DNA from: Neckera pumila
Lineage: Eukaryota > Streptophyta > Bryopsida > Hypnales > Neckeraceae
Assembly (NCBI GenBank): GCA_963969595.1
Contig: OZ018410.1
Coordinates: forward strand, 30,074,913 to 30,138,912
Direction of reading: 5' to 3'
Length of the DNA: 64,000 nucleotides
A program made the position numbers and the translations under genes. The notes below the pieces were generated by a model. The model did not search any database. It saw nothing but the letters and a program-made list of their open reading frames with translations, and was not told where the DNA came from. Positions 22,436 through 34,477 of the stretch are shown one piece after another (position 1 is the stretch's first letter; every line of letters starts with the position of its first letter).

Positions 22436-23342
22436 GCCCTAAAGGCCCATTGTCCTTTCGGGGGACAAATGGGATTTTGGGCAGGTACCTATGGGCTGAA
22501 ATTTTGTTGTGATTTTCCGAAACTTTTTTTTGAAGATAGAAAAATTGCTAAGCTTTGTGGGAATATACTTTTTTTTTCAATCTGTGTCCGGGAAAAAAAG
22601 TTATGCCCAAATAAGTTCAAAACAGGGGACGGGGAGCAGCAAAAAAAAATTAAATTTTTTTTTCTTAATTTTTTTTTCTTGTAGATTATATTTTTGTCTA
22701 TTTGGAAAGCTTTGATTCATTTCATTTGGATTTTTTATGAGAAAGTTATGGACAATCTTGTTTTGGGGGCACTTAGAGCATTTGAAAAAATAACTTGTAG
22801 ATTTCATTTCTAAATGCAATTTTAACAATTTAAAAAAAAATTAGTTCTACAAGGTATAGTTTTTTTGCTAAAACAATCTCACAATTGGAATTAGTGCTTT
22901 TTAATTCCAAATAAAAGATATTAATATTTTAGATTTTCCTTCTACCTTGTACCTACTTCTATTTCACTTTTTTTAGTAATAAAATTTAAGTTTTTTTTAG
23001 ATATTTTTTTCCCCCTAGATTCTCTACTCAATTTTCTACTATAAAGATTTGAAGCTCAAAACTCTGTAGTGCAAAAAATTTAAGTTAAAAATGTTCAAAG
23101 TTATAAAATCTAGTCCCACAACAAACTGAAAAACTTGTTTTATTCACTTTAATCGCAAATATCTTGCAATCTGTGTGGTCAAAATTTATGAAATTTTTCT
23201 CGCACAATGTCATACTAGTTAGGTATAAGATCCTACGGATACATGTGCAAAAAATACAATTTTCAAATTTTTTTACTCTTTGCTATAAAAATGGCAGTTT
23301 TGAGTGATTTTTGGTAGGGAAAAGGCCTTGGACCTTGAGGGG
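22436..23342 (-). mobile_element. TTAA-flanked element, family A copy 4 (907 bp)
   Basis: It starts GCCCTAAAGGCCCATTGTCC (first C mutated) and ends CCTTGGACCTTGAGGGG, with TTAA at 22432-22435 and 23343-23346. This is subfamily beta, whose Y end bears a TTGTCC...GGACAA palindrome. It abuts copy 3 with only one TTAA between them. Reading frames at 22469-22828 fall in its homopolymer-rich part and are not genes. Confidence 0.75.
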
Positions 23343-23826
23343 TTAAAGTAGTCACATCAAGCGGATCAGGGTCACCAGATGTCTCGACAAGCGGGCAAAT
23401 TGGACTTTCATCCAATCTGATAACTATGTGCCAAAGTCCTTGAATTTGATAGGATCTCATTTATAGTGAGAAGTGAAGCTAATAATGCTATCCATCCAAA
23501 ATCTTTCCTCGAAGGTATGATATTTGCCATTGTTGACTTATATTAGCAAATTATGGCATTTGTATGAATGAGTTGATAAAAGAATTCTTTTCTACTAGAC
23601 TAGTAGACTTTAGATTTTTTGATTCTGGGATTTCACATGGTTCAGCTTTACAAAATAACAAATAAATGATTTGAGTGTTGCAAAGATTTTACAAGATGAA
23701 TTACAAAGATCCAGTAATAACAATGAAGATGATGAAGTCAATTTTGGGATCAATTGCTGACCTCAAAAGTAAGAAACAACTTCTTGTTGCGTACTGGAAG
23801 GGGTAAGCAATTTTGTAGCAGATTAA

Positions 23827-24732
23827 TCCCTCAAGGACCAAGGTGCTTTTCCTATCAAAAACCACTCAAAAACGTCATTTCTATTGCAAAGAGAAAAGAG
23901 CTTTAAAATTTTAGTTTTTTGGCATATCCAACCACAAATCTTATACTTGACTAGTATATTAATATGTGGAAGAGATTTCAGAAACTTTGACCATGTAAGT
24001 AGCAAGATATATGCATTTAAAGTGAAAAAAATAAGTTATTTTGATTAGATTTTTTGGTTTTGAATCTTTTTGGTTCAATTTTTTTGCATTCTTGATTTTG
24101 ATCTTCAACTTATTTATGTTAAGTAGTTGAGTTGAGAATCTACAAAAAAATTTTAGGAAAAAAGCCACATAATGTTCACTCATTAAAAAATTATTAAGTA
24201 GAGGTGGGTTCGAGATTGAAGAAAAACTAAATTGTCAATAGCTTTTAGATGGAATTGAATCACAATAATTCCAACGGTGAGATTGTTCCAACAAAAATAA
24301 CTAACCCTTTTTAATAAAAAATTTGAAAAAATTCTAAAAATTGCATTCAAAAATGAATTCTACAATTTTTTTTGTAAGAAGATGCTTAGATTGCTCGAAA
24401 AACTCAGATTGTCCATAAATTTCTCCTTATCAATCCAAATTAAATGAAACAAAGCTTTACATGTAGACAAGAATACTGTCTTTGACAAAAAAAAATTAAA
24501 AAAAAATAATTTTGACTTTCTATGATTTTTTTTGTGCTGCCCACCAAACTCCATTTTTGCTTATTGTTCCATAACTTTTGCTCCCAAAATCAATTAAAAT
24601 AAAATATGGTCACAAAGCTCTTGCAAAAATACACAACCTCCAAAATCCCAAAAAATATCACTAAAAATTGAGATGGTAGGAGCCTGCCCGGATCCAAATT
24701 GTCTTCCAAGGGGACAAATGGTCCTTTAGGGG
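23827..24732 (+). mobile_element. TTAA-flanked element, family A copy 5 (906 bp)
   Basis: The termini are slightly mutated: TCCCTCAAGGACCAAGGTG at the left and GTCCTTTAGGGG at the right. The flanks are TTAA (23823-23826) and TTTA (24733-24736). Subfamily beta, X end on the left. Landmarks match copies at 43379 and 56664 (GCATTTAAAGTGAAAAAA, TAAGTAGAGGTGG, GATGGAATTGAATCA). Confidence 0.75.
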
Positions 24733-24736
24733 TTTA

Positions 24737-25715
24737 GGTTATATGAAATATGAAAAGTAGTTTGTCTTTGGACGTAAGTTAAATTGAATTTATGATAATA
24801 AAAGTTTGCTTGAGTATCTTTATCCTATGCATTTGTTTAGTGTGGGTTTGAGTAGGCTTTGCAGTAACATACCAATTTGTCTATAATGTTTCGCACATGG
24901 ATTTGATTGAATGCAGGAACAAGGTCATCATCCAATTCCAAAATTTGCCAATGTCGGAAATTTCTACCACTAATGGTGTTCATCCCCTACTCTTCATCAC
25001 CATGTATTTGTCATTCGGGGACAGAAAATATTGGCAGAAAACATTGCATGATTTAATTGAAGAGCATCTATTTAATAGGAGCAGCTCATAGTAACAAAAT
25101 TTATAGTGTATTTGATAAAGTTCAAAAGTGGCGGATTTTAAGCTTTCAAGATGCTTTCTTCAAAGTGTTACAAAAATTACAATTATAACAGTTTTTAGAA
25201 GAAAGAAGAAGATAGAATTAAGAGTAGATTACTAGAGCTACATTTTCTTAGTTCAACTTAAAAATATCATTTAATATATAAAAACTATATAAAAATTGAG
25301 GTTTGACTTTATGAGTGGATTGCTTGCCAAAAGAGCAGCTCCAATGCAACTATTGGATCATGCTGACAGAATGGCATAATGATGGGCATGGGTCTCTTTA
25401 TTTTTTTGGACTTGACAATTTTCATCCATTATACTGCATTTTAAGGAAATTTGAAGAGCCCGGAAATTGACACACAACAGCAAAAGTCATAATTGTCTCC
25501 CCTTTTCAAGCCTTGCAATGTGTGCTGATTGATAGGAGCTCCCCTTTTTGTATGAAATGTCTTTTTTAATGTAGAATCTTTATTCTTCTTCTTTTGTTTT
25601 ATTGCAGAAAGTCAATTTGAAGTTTGGCTTGCCGGCTTTGCATTGGGGCCATTTTTTTTCTAAAGTTGCAGGAACGGAATGAGGGCTGCCTCCTTGCGCT
25701 TCAAAAGCTCAATAC
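24737..25715. other. AT-rich intergenic DNA
   Basis: No supported feature. A 64-codon plus-strand frame at 24897-25091 shows no motif. Confidence 0.45.
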
Positions 25716-25997
25716 CATTAGAGGGGATTTGAGGCCTCCGGAGGGCCGTTTCAGGCCTGTACCCGCAGTTTGTTCCCTTGTTCTAAACCAACAGTAATGC
25801 TGTCAGAATTTTTTTTTAAAAAAGAAAAAAAAGAAAAAAGTTCTTCCCCAAATATCATTTTGAGCAAAAAATTTTTAATTTTTTAAAATGACATGGCACG
25901 GTGTCGGCCACATCAACCATCAGTTATCCTGCATTCCCGCAGTCTGGGAACGTAGGATAACTTGCAATCTTTTGGAGGCCTCAGATAACATCTAATG
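25716..25997. mobile_element. 282-bp TIR MITE, family B copy 1
   Basis: The ends are inverted repeats: CATTAGAGGGGATTTGAGGC at the left and CATTAGATGTTATCTGAGGC read from the right, both followed by CTCC. The interior has GGAGGGCCGTTTCAGGC, GCTGTCAGAATTTTTTTT, CCAAATATCATTTT and GACRTGGCAC, shared with 42428-42721. No coding capacity; target duplication unclear. Confidence 0.75.
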
Positions 25998-27640
25998 TGT
26001 ATGTTTTTTCATGTTGGCATTGGGCTTGCTCTAAGCTCGTTTACTTGAAACCATGTAAGCTTAGCGTGCATGGATTTTGGCAATATCTGCTACAAGCTTG
26101 GGGGGATCAAGTCTAAAGGATCATGCAGGGCGACCATAGGGTCCGAGAAATTTCTGAGGTTTACCAGCTAGTTTCCTCTAATTTCAATACTAAACCGGTT
26201 TCTCAAGAAATGAGTCCGGTTATTTTCTCTCTTTTCTATTCAAGTGCATTATCCTCTACTTGGATATCTTCAACATGTCAAGTTGCAAAAGCATCCAATA
26301 AAAGTATATTTGTCCCCTCTATTTACCAATAAAGAAATTGAGTATTAATGTTATATTCAACTTTCTTTATTGGTAAGAATAAATACCAGCTTTCACATAA
26401 TTTTTTACAATGTGAACTAAAATGTCTAATTTCTTCCGTTTTATAACTCCTATAATCTCAATTGGTCTACAATAATTATCCTTTCTTTTACCTTCATTTA
26501 AAGTTTAATGTTGGATGTACAAAATATTCAAATCAAGAAATGTGCACACAGAATCAACATTGCCTAATGTAAGGCACCTACATTTGGACCAAAAAGTGTT
26601 ACAAAAAACCAAAATAGTGATTGAAATGTACAACATAATCAAAATAAGAATTACAATATAATCCAAAAAAAGATGTATAATATAATCAAAACAAGTAAGT
26701 CTGTGAGAGTCAAGTGTTAATTTTTGGTACACCTAGAATAAGTACTTTGAAAATTCATAATTTATAATGTCCAAATAATGCATGCAAAAGTATGCAAGAA
26801 TCCTCTTTCAACTGCCAATAAATTTGAATAAGATATTTGCAATATGCTCATCTATAATCATCACTAATTAAAATTGAATATAATAAATAATATTAAACAT
26901 ATCAAGTCACACATTTGAAAACCCCCAAAACTTTCTATCCTGTATTACTATTATATTTGATAAATTACCCATTCATATGGGCACACCTCAAAACATGATT
27001 GTCTAAATATACTAGAATGTAATATTAGAGAGGATATATTAATAATAAGGATGTACAAGGTCAAGTATGAAGTAGTGCAACGAGCCTCTTGCGGAGGCCA
27101 TTTTGCCCCCTCCCCCCCCGTTTTATTCTAGAAAAAAACTTAGAAACATTTCATTTGCGATGCATGATAAATTTGCAAATTCTGAGTTCATATTTGCAAT
27201 TAGATGCCCCAAATTAGTTAGGAGAGGTGTTAATAGTTGAACAAGGGCGGCACAAAATAGGGGATCTTTTTTTTACATTCACCTTGGGCTTTGCACTACT
27301 TTAGACTCGACCGATGTCCTGTACTGTACAGTACTGCACATTCGAAGTTACAAAAATACCGCTGGCAATGAACGGTAAATCGTGTTCATTAAAATTTGTA
27401 ACCGAAAGGAACATGCACTCATGAAATGTCTGAAGTAAAATGTCTGAATTTACTGGGGCCTCTTTACTTGTGGGTACCCTAAAAATGTGACGACAGGGGA
27501 CCGCATGAACTGGCAGCAAAATTGAATGGAAAGAATTGGCCGGCAGTGTACAAATAAACCACAGACAGTACAGTACAGTACAGTACTGCCTACAGACGGA
27601 TGGGCAGTCCAGGAGACGGTAAACTAGCGACAATGGATGA
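25998..27640. other. AT-rich intergenic DNA with small palindromes
   Basis: A hairpin lies at 26323-26376 (TTACCAATAAAGAAA against its complement). A C-run lies at about 27109-27119. Self-complementary CAGTA/TACTG runs lie at 27320-27338 and 27564-27590 and are also mutually complementary. Frames here, such as 27301-27657 on minus, contain no recognisable domain. Confidence 0.45.
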
Positions 27641-27758
27641 ATGCAGAGTGGGTTCATCCATTCAGTCAGTTTATTGATTTTTAAATTTAATATTACTCAG
27701 ATTCAAATCGTGAATGTCCGTGTGAAACGGGAAAACATGAAATTGTGTCAAGTCTCTC

Positions 27759-27791
27759 AAGTTCGTATCGCTGTGCACGCGATACGAACTT
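27759..27791. repeat. Perfect 13-bp hairpin
   Basis: AAGTTCGTATCGC pairs with GCGATACGAACTT across a 7-base loop. It sits about 1.05 kb upstream of the phospholipase start codon, at the left edge of the GC-richer island. Its role is unknown. Confidence 0.7.
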
Positions 27792-28844
27792 GGCGCTCAT
27801 CACGCACCATAGCCTGCATACCTGCCTTTCCCTTGCGCGCTGTCGCCGTCTTCTCTGATTCCATCGGGTTCGCTGACTTCGCTCATCTCGCTGTGATTGC
27901 AACGAGCTCCCACTTGCACAAAATGAGGTCAGATTGGGCGATGTGACTTTGGTTTCCGTGATTTCTGCAGGAACGTCAGTTGTGAGACGATATTCGATTC
28001 TGTTCCCCGTGTCCTTAGATCGCATTTCTGAATGCTGTATTGTTTCTGAGAGTATTCCACATCAGTAGAGAGTATCACGACTCAGTTTCAGAACTTGGTT
28101 GCAAGTTACGATTCTGTTGCAGGGCAATTCCCCTGTTCCCCCTGTGTGAGCACTGAGCACGGTGTGGGAGTGATGCGCGTTGATGATTGCGTCTCGAGAA
28201 TCTCGAGATGAAGGAGACGACCTTGATACGCGTGCATGCAGACCATGAGCAGACACTAAACCCTCCCTTGGGTTTATTTCGCGCAGGCACTCTGACACGT
28301 CGTTGTTTGGGTCCGCGCCAGCTTCACGTGACTCTTTTCTGATGTGTCGCGATTGTCAATCAATGGCTTTACTCTTGAGTTTCATGTGGTCGTGTTTGCG
28401 ACGATCTTGACAGCTTTGCGCTTTTGGATCAGATTCTACAAATTGCGAAGATTGTACCGCTGGTGAAATTAGAGGACCTTGGAAAGTTTTTGCGGTGTTT
28501 CCTGAAACCTTTGCAATGCGTTTTACGTAGGAAGAGTTTGTGGTGCTCGGGCAATTTTGTCAGCTCAACGTGAGCTGCCCCATTGCGACACTGATTGCAC
28601 ATTGCCTTGAAAAGTGGATCTCGACGTCTTAATTAAGCTCCGCGCACTTTTTCTTGGAAATTCAAGCTTTGGTAATAGAATAGGCACACGGGCACCTACA
28701 TTGCACGCTCTTTATGGAATGATCACGCGGAATCACATCGTTTCCCAAAGACTAAAGAATTTTCGGAGTTTCGAAAGGGTTAAAGTCGTGCGTCCCGAAC
28801 GTTCACAAGCGTAGACATTCGATTGTCGACAGTTTTGGGGAAGC
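27792..28844 (+). promoter_or_regulatory. Upstream region of the phospholipase gene
   Basis: This GC-richer stretch leads into the coding region and probably holds the promoter and 5' leader. I see a G-box core CACGTG at 28325-28330 within TTCACGTGAC. No TATA box stands out and no transcription start can be placed. Small overlapping frames on both strands are chance frames in GC-rich DNA. Confidence 0.45.
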
Positions 28845-31342
28845 ATGGAATGGGGTCCCGATATTTGCCTGGAGAGTTTCTTTGGGAGCCTGCGGGAGGA
28901 GATTGGCTTAGGTGGGCGGCGTTCTATTCGCGGCGTGATCGACGATCTCGAAATTCTGGACAAGAAGGCGCCGTCGGAGCTTCGCGGCAAAGTGTGTGTC
29001 CTCAGCCTTGACGGCGGTGGAATGCCCGGCATCATCCCCGCGCGTCTTCTTGCACATCTCGAGGAGCTTCTGCAGCAGAAAAGTGGCGACCCCGACGCGC
29101 GCATCGCTGATTACTTCGATGTCGTCACAGGTGAATTTCTGACACCCAATCGACGCATTCAATACTCGGGCACCCTGAGTTTGAATTAATTCTCTCTTCC
29201 TGATACGATGCAGGGACATCGGTGGGAGGTTTGCTAGCCACGATGCTGTTTACGGGCGACGAGAACAGCCGGCCCTTGTTCCGCGCCGAGGAGGCATGGC
29301 GCCTCATGGCCGAACGCGGCCGCGAGATTTTCAAGAAAGTCGCGAAATCCTCCATGTGGTCGAAGCTGCGAATGATGCGGTCCAGCAATACCAGCAGCCG
29401 ATTCTCTGCGAAGCCTCTTGAGCAAGTGCTGAAAGAGTATTTGGTGCGTGAGGATGGGAACGCCCTCACGCTTCGCGACACGCTCAAGCCCGTGCTCATT
29501 CCGTGCTACGACCTGGCTAGCGCCGCGCCGTTTCTTTTCTCTCGTGCGGATGCCTTCGAGAGCCAGACGTGGAACTTCAATCTGTGGGAGATTTGCCGCG
29601 CGACCACCGCGACTCCACCTTTCTTCTCGCCCGCGTGCGTCACCTCCGTGGATGGCAAAACATCGTGCACGGCTATTGATGGTCGAGTCGTCATGCACAA
29701 CCCCACGGCGGCCGCCATCACACATGTTTTGCACAACAAGCGCGAGTTTCCGTCGGTTCATGGAGTGCAAGACTTGCTGGTGCTGTCGCTCGGGACGGGC
29801 CAGATCGACCAGACGTACATGTATGAGACGGTGCGAGGGTGGGGCGCGTTGCAGTGGGTCAAGCCGTTGGCTAAGATCGTTCTGGATGGCGTCGCGGATA
29901 TGGTCGACCACACCATCAGCATTGCTTTCGGCGAGCACCGGAAACACTATCTTCGCATTCAGGTGGCCACGCGATTTTGCAATCCACTCTCTCTAATGCT
30001 ACACTCTGTAATTACACACTCCGCGTGTGTATTCTGAGAAACTGTCGTGTTGTGTTCACATCTCATTGCAAATCTTTCACTTGCGCCAGGAGACACTCTG
30101 TCTCCCGAGGCTGTGTCCATAGAGAGGTTTGAGTGAATTCTGACAGAAAATGCGGTGATTGTGGAGGTCATCTAACATGTCTATTGAAAGACACAGTAAT
30201 TTTACCCAGACGTAATTTGTAGGTACTGGACACTAATTTATCCTATTTGTACTTGTGACACTAAATTACCAATGTTGCACTATTTGTACATTCGTGCAGG
30301 CTGAAATACTACTGTGTTGTACAAATTTCCACAGATTAGTAAAATCTACATTTTATGCAGTGATATTGATTTTGCCCTTCACTAATAGGATACAGTAGAA
30401 CCTCTCTTAGTGCACACTCTGTCAGTGCACTAAGAGAGTTAGTAGGGTGGGCCCAATTTCAAGGATTTTTTTGGGAAAGTAGTGTAGTTAGATGCCACAT
30501 TAGTTAGTGGCCATTACTGCACCTCTCCAAATGCATAAACCTCTCTTAATGCATTGTCCCAACATTATGCACTAAGAGAGGCTCTACTGTAATTCAATGT
30601 GGTGGGTACACTTTCCGTCAGCGTAAGTATTTTAACCAATCAATGTAGGATTGTGCTTTCATTGGGAGATCACTCAATAGAGCTAATTGAAGCGATCTCC
30701 TTGGGTCCTAGAAGAGCCGAACTCTCGTGAGATCAATCTGTTTTCTCACTCCGTTAGCTGAATGATTCTCATGTGATCATTGAAGCTCTGGAAGGTCATG
30801 CTGAGTACTAATGATGGAAAAGTAACAACCACTGATCTCATCCAATGAGGAGTGGCCATCAATCAATTTCGCCAAGTTAGGAGTTTTCCCCCAAAACGTT
30901 GCTGATGGAAGGCCGACCTAGTGTTTATCGGAAGAGATGAGTTGCTGTTGGTACCAGGGGTCAATCGATAGCCTCTACCTTGTGTGCTAATTGTGGAAAG
31001 GTGCTTGTATTGCAGATGGCCGGGTTACCAAACCAAGCACCAACAGAGGTTGAGGATGTGACTCAGCTGGTAAAGCTTGCAGAAGATGTGTTGGACCACA
31101 AAAGTATGGAGTTTCTTCCTTTTGGAGGCCGGATGCCGCTGTCGGTGAGCAACCGGGAGCGCCTGGATTGGTTTGCAGACCAGCTCGTGCAGGAGCGCAA
31201 AGCAAGGTCGTTTCGACTGTCCCCAACTGTAGCAATGAAATCTATGCGACGTGTGAATAGTATAGCCACTGCTGGTGAATCTCTCCGTGTGAATAGTACC
31301 CGTCACGGCTCTAGCAGACTGTTTGCTTGCACCGACTGTTAA
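28845..31342 (+). CDS. Patatin-like phospholipase, three exons, 453 aa
   Basis: Exons 28845-29130, 29214-29962 and 31016-31342; both introns are GT-AG. Intron 1 (83 bp) splits codon 96; intron 2 (1053 bp) is in phase 0. The reading frame is unbroken across both joins. The first ATG has A at -3 and G at +4, and an in-frame stop lies upstream (28812-28814). The patatin acyl-hydrolase fold is evident: oxyanion loop DGGGMPG (residues 56-62), nucleophile elbow GTSVG (96-100, Ser98, formed across intron 1), and dyad Asp in DGR (251-253). HVLHNKREFP, LLVLSLGTGQ and MVDHTISIAFG resemble the plant pPLA-III (PLP) branch. The likely role is hydrolysis of acyl groups from membrane phospho- or galactolipids. 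No signal peptide is seen. Unlike angiosperm pPLA-III proteins, which as I recall have GxGxG, it keeps the serine. The dyad is DGR rather than DGG/DGA. The C-terminus is Ser/Arg-rich. Symbol withheld because the subfamily is inferred by eye. Confidence 0.9.
30393..30589. mobile_element. 197-bp pogo/mariner-like MITE in intron 2
   Basis: The termini are CAGTAGAACCTCTCTTAGTG and, read from the right, CAGTAGAGCCTCTCTTAGTG. TA flanks both ends (30391-30392, 30590-30591). CAGT.RAACCTCT ends with a TA duplication are typical of plant pogo/Tigger-type (Tc1/mariner) MITEs. Inside, CTCTCTTAGTGCAC is followed at once by its perfect complement, so the left end is itself a hairpin, and CCTCTCTTAATGCAT repeats the motif again. 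The element sits within the 1053-bp intron, well away from the splice sites. Confidence 0.85.
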
Positions 31343-32997
31343 TCAAGCTTTCGTTTCGTTTCTAGTTGAGTGATGCGCCATGGAGGAATGTGAAATCCCC
31401 ATGGAGGCCTTGTGAACACCATTTTCGTGGCGCCTGGAGCTTCATCACACCTACCCAGTGGCTCATAGCTTATTTATAACCTTTGTTTCGGGTGGGTGAT
31501 TGAACCTCAAGTGATCCCCATGTAGAGTAATTTGGGTTCTTACAATCTATAAGTAGATTGTATGCTGTCTTTGTACTTGTTTTACCATGGAGCTTGGTAG
31601 GTGTGATGAATCCTTGACTTGGCCTGAGTGTGGCACCTACAATTGGTAGATCGCTGATTCTGTGCTTGAAGTTGTTGTCAACTGCCGGAGTATATCATGT
31701 GTAGTGTGTGTCCTGTAGGTTTCCGGATCCAACAGAAAGTGCGTTTCAGATTTTCATTGAGAAGCTGAAAAGTTCCTGCCCTGAAAATACTACGGTGAAG
31801 GAGTGACTGGGAATTACCACGAAATCGTGCACTAAGATGATACTACTTCGGGCGATGGGGAGAGAAGTTTAGGAACTCAACTGTCAGGCACCTCCTTCTG
31901 CAAGATCCGTGAAGTTGGTGATAAAGGACATGGGAGACTGCAATACGTCTTTCTCTGAAGTTCTTGAAGACTAGGTAATACTCACACTTCACCCTCACCT
32001 TCATCACTTCAATTGAAGCCAGATTCTAGTAGACATTTGTTTCCTTGCATCTTCAGGTTTTTTTCCATGATTATCGAAACACAATGTCATCTGGAAACTC
32101 TCTACACATACTGTGGACTGCATTGTAATTATTCAGTTTCAGAACAAGGATACTAATAGAAATTCTCCTGGATGTGGTATTTTAGTAAACCTGGCCTTGT
32201 TACAATTGGCAGGGTTACGTTAAAACTGCCTTCCATGGCGTTACAGTTGTCAGAGTTAAAACACGGCTAGAGTTCTAGATAACCTCGGGTGGGTGGGGGT
32301 GCTACCAGTAGGCTCTCTTTCGGGACTAGTGGAATTTGGGTCTTACGTCATCAGAAGCTATCTTGTGATTGGAGAAAGGTCGGTTGTTATCTCATGGTCT
32401 CCTTTCTCTGAAGTTTTGAGTTATTAAATCGTGTACAAGATGCTGCTGCAGGTATCAAAGGGGGCCTGGTGTGTTCCGAAGATTAGCACTCCAGTGCCTG
32501 CGATGGTTGTTTTGCACCGGTCTCGAGAACCAAGCTTCAGAAGTGCAAGCTGATCTTCAATGTGGTCCTTACAACGGCGCTATTTACGGTTTGTCAGCGA
32601 CCATGCGCAGTGTTACAGAATTAACTCTAGTGTAATTATTTGTTGACTTGTCGTGCAAATCACCAGCTTTCTGTTTTTCATACACGGGATTTGGCATTGC
32701 TTGTAACTTTCCTCGCCATCTGAGCTTCTTTCTGTTCATTGTTGAGAACAAGATTCACAAAATTGCATGGAAGATGATGGCATTCATACTCACTGGTTGC
32801 TTGGCTTTGTTTGCCTGAATTTGGAGTTTGAACGTGGATCATTAGAGATCATTTGTCATGTAATTACTTGGATGCGTTATTCCTGTGTCCATAAAAGCAG
32901 GAACACCCGAATTTGCCTCCCTCAAATCTTCCACAATGGGCACACATTGATTATTAAGAGGATGTAGACTACCTCAACATCTGTTCCTGAGTTGGGT
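31343..32997 (+). other. 3' flank of the phospholipase gene
   Basis: Moderate GC content persists for about 1.6 kb after the stop codon. This is probably the 3' UTR, perhaps with an intron, since GT and AG sites such as AGGTAATACTC near 31973 and CTTCAG near 32055 are possible. No further protein is evident. A 66-codon frame at 32767-32967 lacks motifs. I cannot place a polyadenylation site with confidence. Confidence 0.4.
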
Positions 32998-33001
32998 TTA
33001 A

Positions 33002-34028
33002 CCCTTACCTGCCTAACAGACCATATATGGTTGATTCAAAATTTTGATCTTGTTTTGGTGTGGGCAGCTAGTAAATTTCTTTGATTGTTTAAAAAAAATT
33101 TATGGGCAGTATTGAAGGTTAACAATTGTAAGCTTTTATTTTTTGTTGAAAAAGTTTAATTATTTGAATTTTGAGAGGTCCTCAAAGGCATATATATACC
33201 ATTACTGTAGTGAAAAAGTAAAACTTACAAATTTTACTTGATTTTTCAAGTTTAACCCCTAAGTGCCTAAGCCTTTTCAAGTTTGTTTGACAAAAGAGCA
33301 TGGGTGTATAGTTATCTCCAGTGAATCGAATTTTTTTTTTTTTTAAATCTATCTGTGTAGATGTTTAAAGAGCTTGCTTTTAAGTATGCATATCAATTTT
33401 AAGTGCAAATTGTATAAGAGCTGTGAGATTATAACAAGAGAAATGTGCATATTCTATTTTTTAGTATGTTGCTGCTTTCCACAATGTTTGGGATATTTGC
33501 ATATAAGAGTATTTTAGAATTGGTGGTGACATGAACAACAAAAAATTGTCTTAGCACAAATAAATTGCACTTCCCAAAACCTGAAGTTCAATTGAAGATC
33601 TATCAAATTCATGACACAATCCACCTTGCAATTGTTGAAATGCAATTTTTTTTTTATAAATACAAATTGCAAATAACTCCAAAATCAACAATTGAGTGTC
33701 CAAATTTTCAATGGGTGAAATCATGAAAACACTTTACTCTTTCAATTGGGACCATCTTCAAAGCATATGGATAAGTACAATTTTTTAGATTTCAATTCAA
33801 GTGAAACTGATGGGGAAATCAAGTAAAATTTGTAAACAATTTACTCTTCTGCATGACCTCTCAAAAATCATATATTTACCTTTTTCAATGAAAAATAAAA
33901 AAATTCAATAGTTAACCTTCAAAATTGCTTGTAATTTTTTTTGAATAGTCAAAGGAATTTAACTGCCTACACCAAAATGAACTTGAAATTTTAGAGCGAC
34001 CATACATAGTTGCACAAGTAGCTAAGGG
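33002..34028. mobile_element. TTAA-flanked foldback-like element (about 1.03 kb)
   Basis: TTAA at 32998-33001 and 34029-34032 flanks CCCTTACCTGCC at the left and CCCTTAGCTACTTG read from the right. Both are followed by ACCATATATGG-like sequence and long diverged inverted similarity (TTTTGGTGT.GGCAG, GAAGGTTAAC.ATTG, TTACAAATTTTACTTGATTT). A second TTAACCCCTAAGTGCC at 33252-33267 inside suggests a nested or rearranged copy. The adjoining 34035-34460 is also a reverse copy of about 33360-33830, so this may be a multi-element complex whose exact limits are unsure. Confidence 0.5.
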
Positions 34029-34477
34029 TTAAGCAAACCTTGTCAATTTCACTTGAATTGAGATCTGAAAAATTGTACTTATCCATTTGCTTTGAAAATG
34101 GTTCCAATGGAAAAGTAAAGTGTTTTCATGATTTTCACCGCTGAAATTTGAACATTCAATTGTTTGGAGTTGTTTACAATTTCTACTTATAAAAAAAAAT
34201 TGCATTTCAACAATTGCAAGGTGGATTTTGTAATGAGTTTGATAGCTCTTCATTTGAACTTCAGGTTTTTGGAAGTACATTTAGTACGCTAACATAGCTT
34301 CTAGTTGTTCACATCACCTTCAATTCCATAAATCTCTTATGTGTACATTTTTAAAACATTGTGAAGAGGGGCATCATACTAAAATATAATAAGCATATTT
34401 CTCTTGTTATATTTTCACATCTCCTATGCAGTTTCACACTCAAAATTGGTATGCATACTAATATGCAAGATCTTTAA

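Noticed and set aside
27301..28298. Several 70-118-codon frames upstream of the phospholipase gene
   Set aside because: They overlap each other on both strands and have no domains, and the moderate GC content alone explains them.
29234..29947. 237-codon open frame on the minus strand
   Set aside because: It is antisense to exon 2 of the phospholipase. The long frame results from the GC-rich codon use of the real gene and has no recognisable protein features.
29448..29996. 182-codon plus-strand frame
   Set aside because: Out-of-frame shadow of exon 2; Arg/Ser-rich translation typical of a shifted GC-rich gene.
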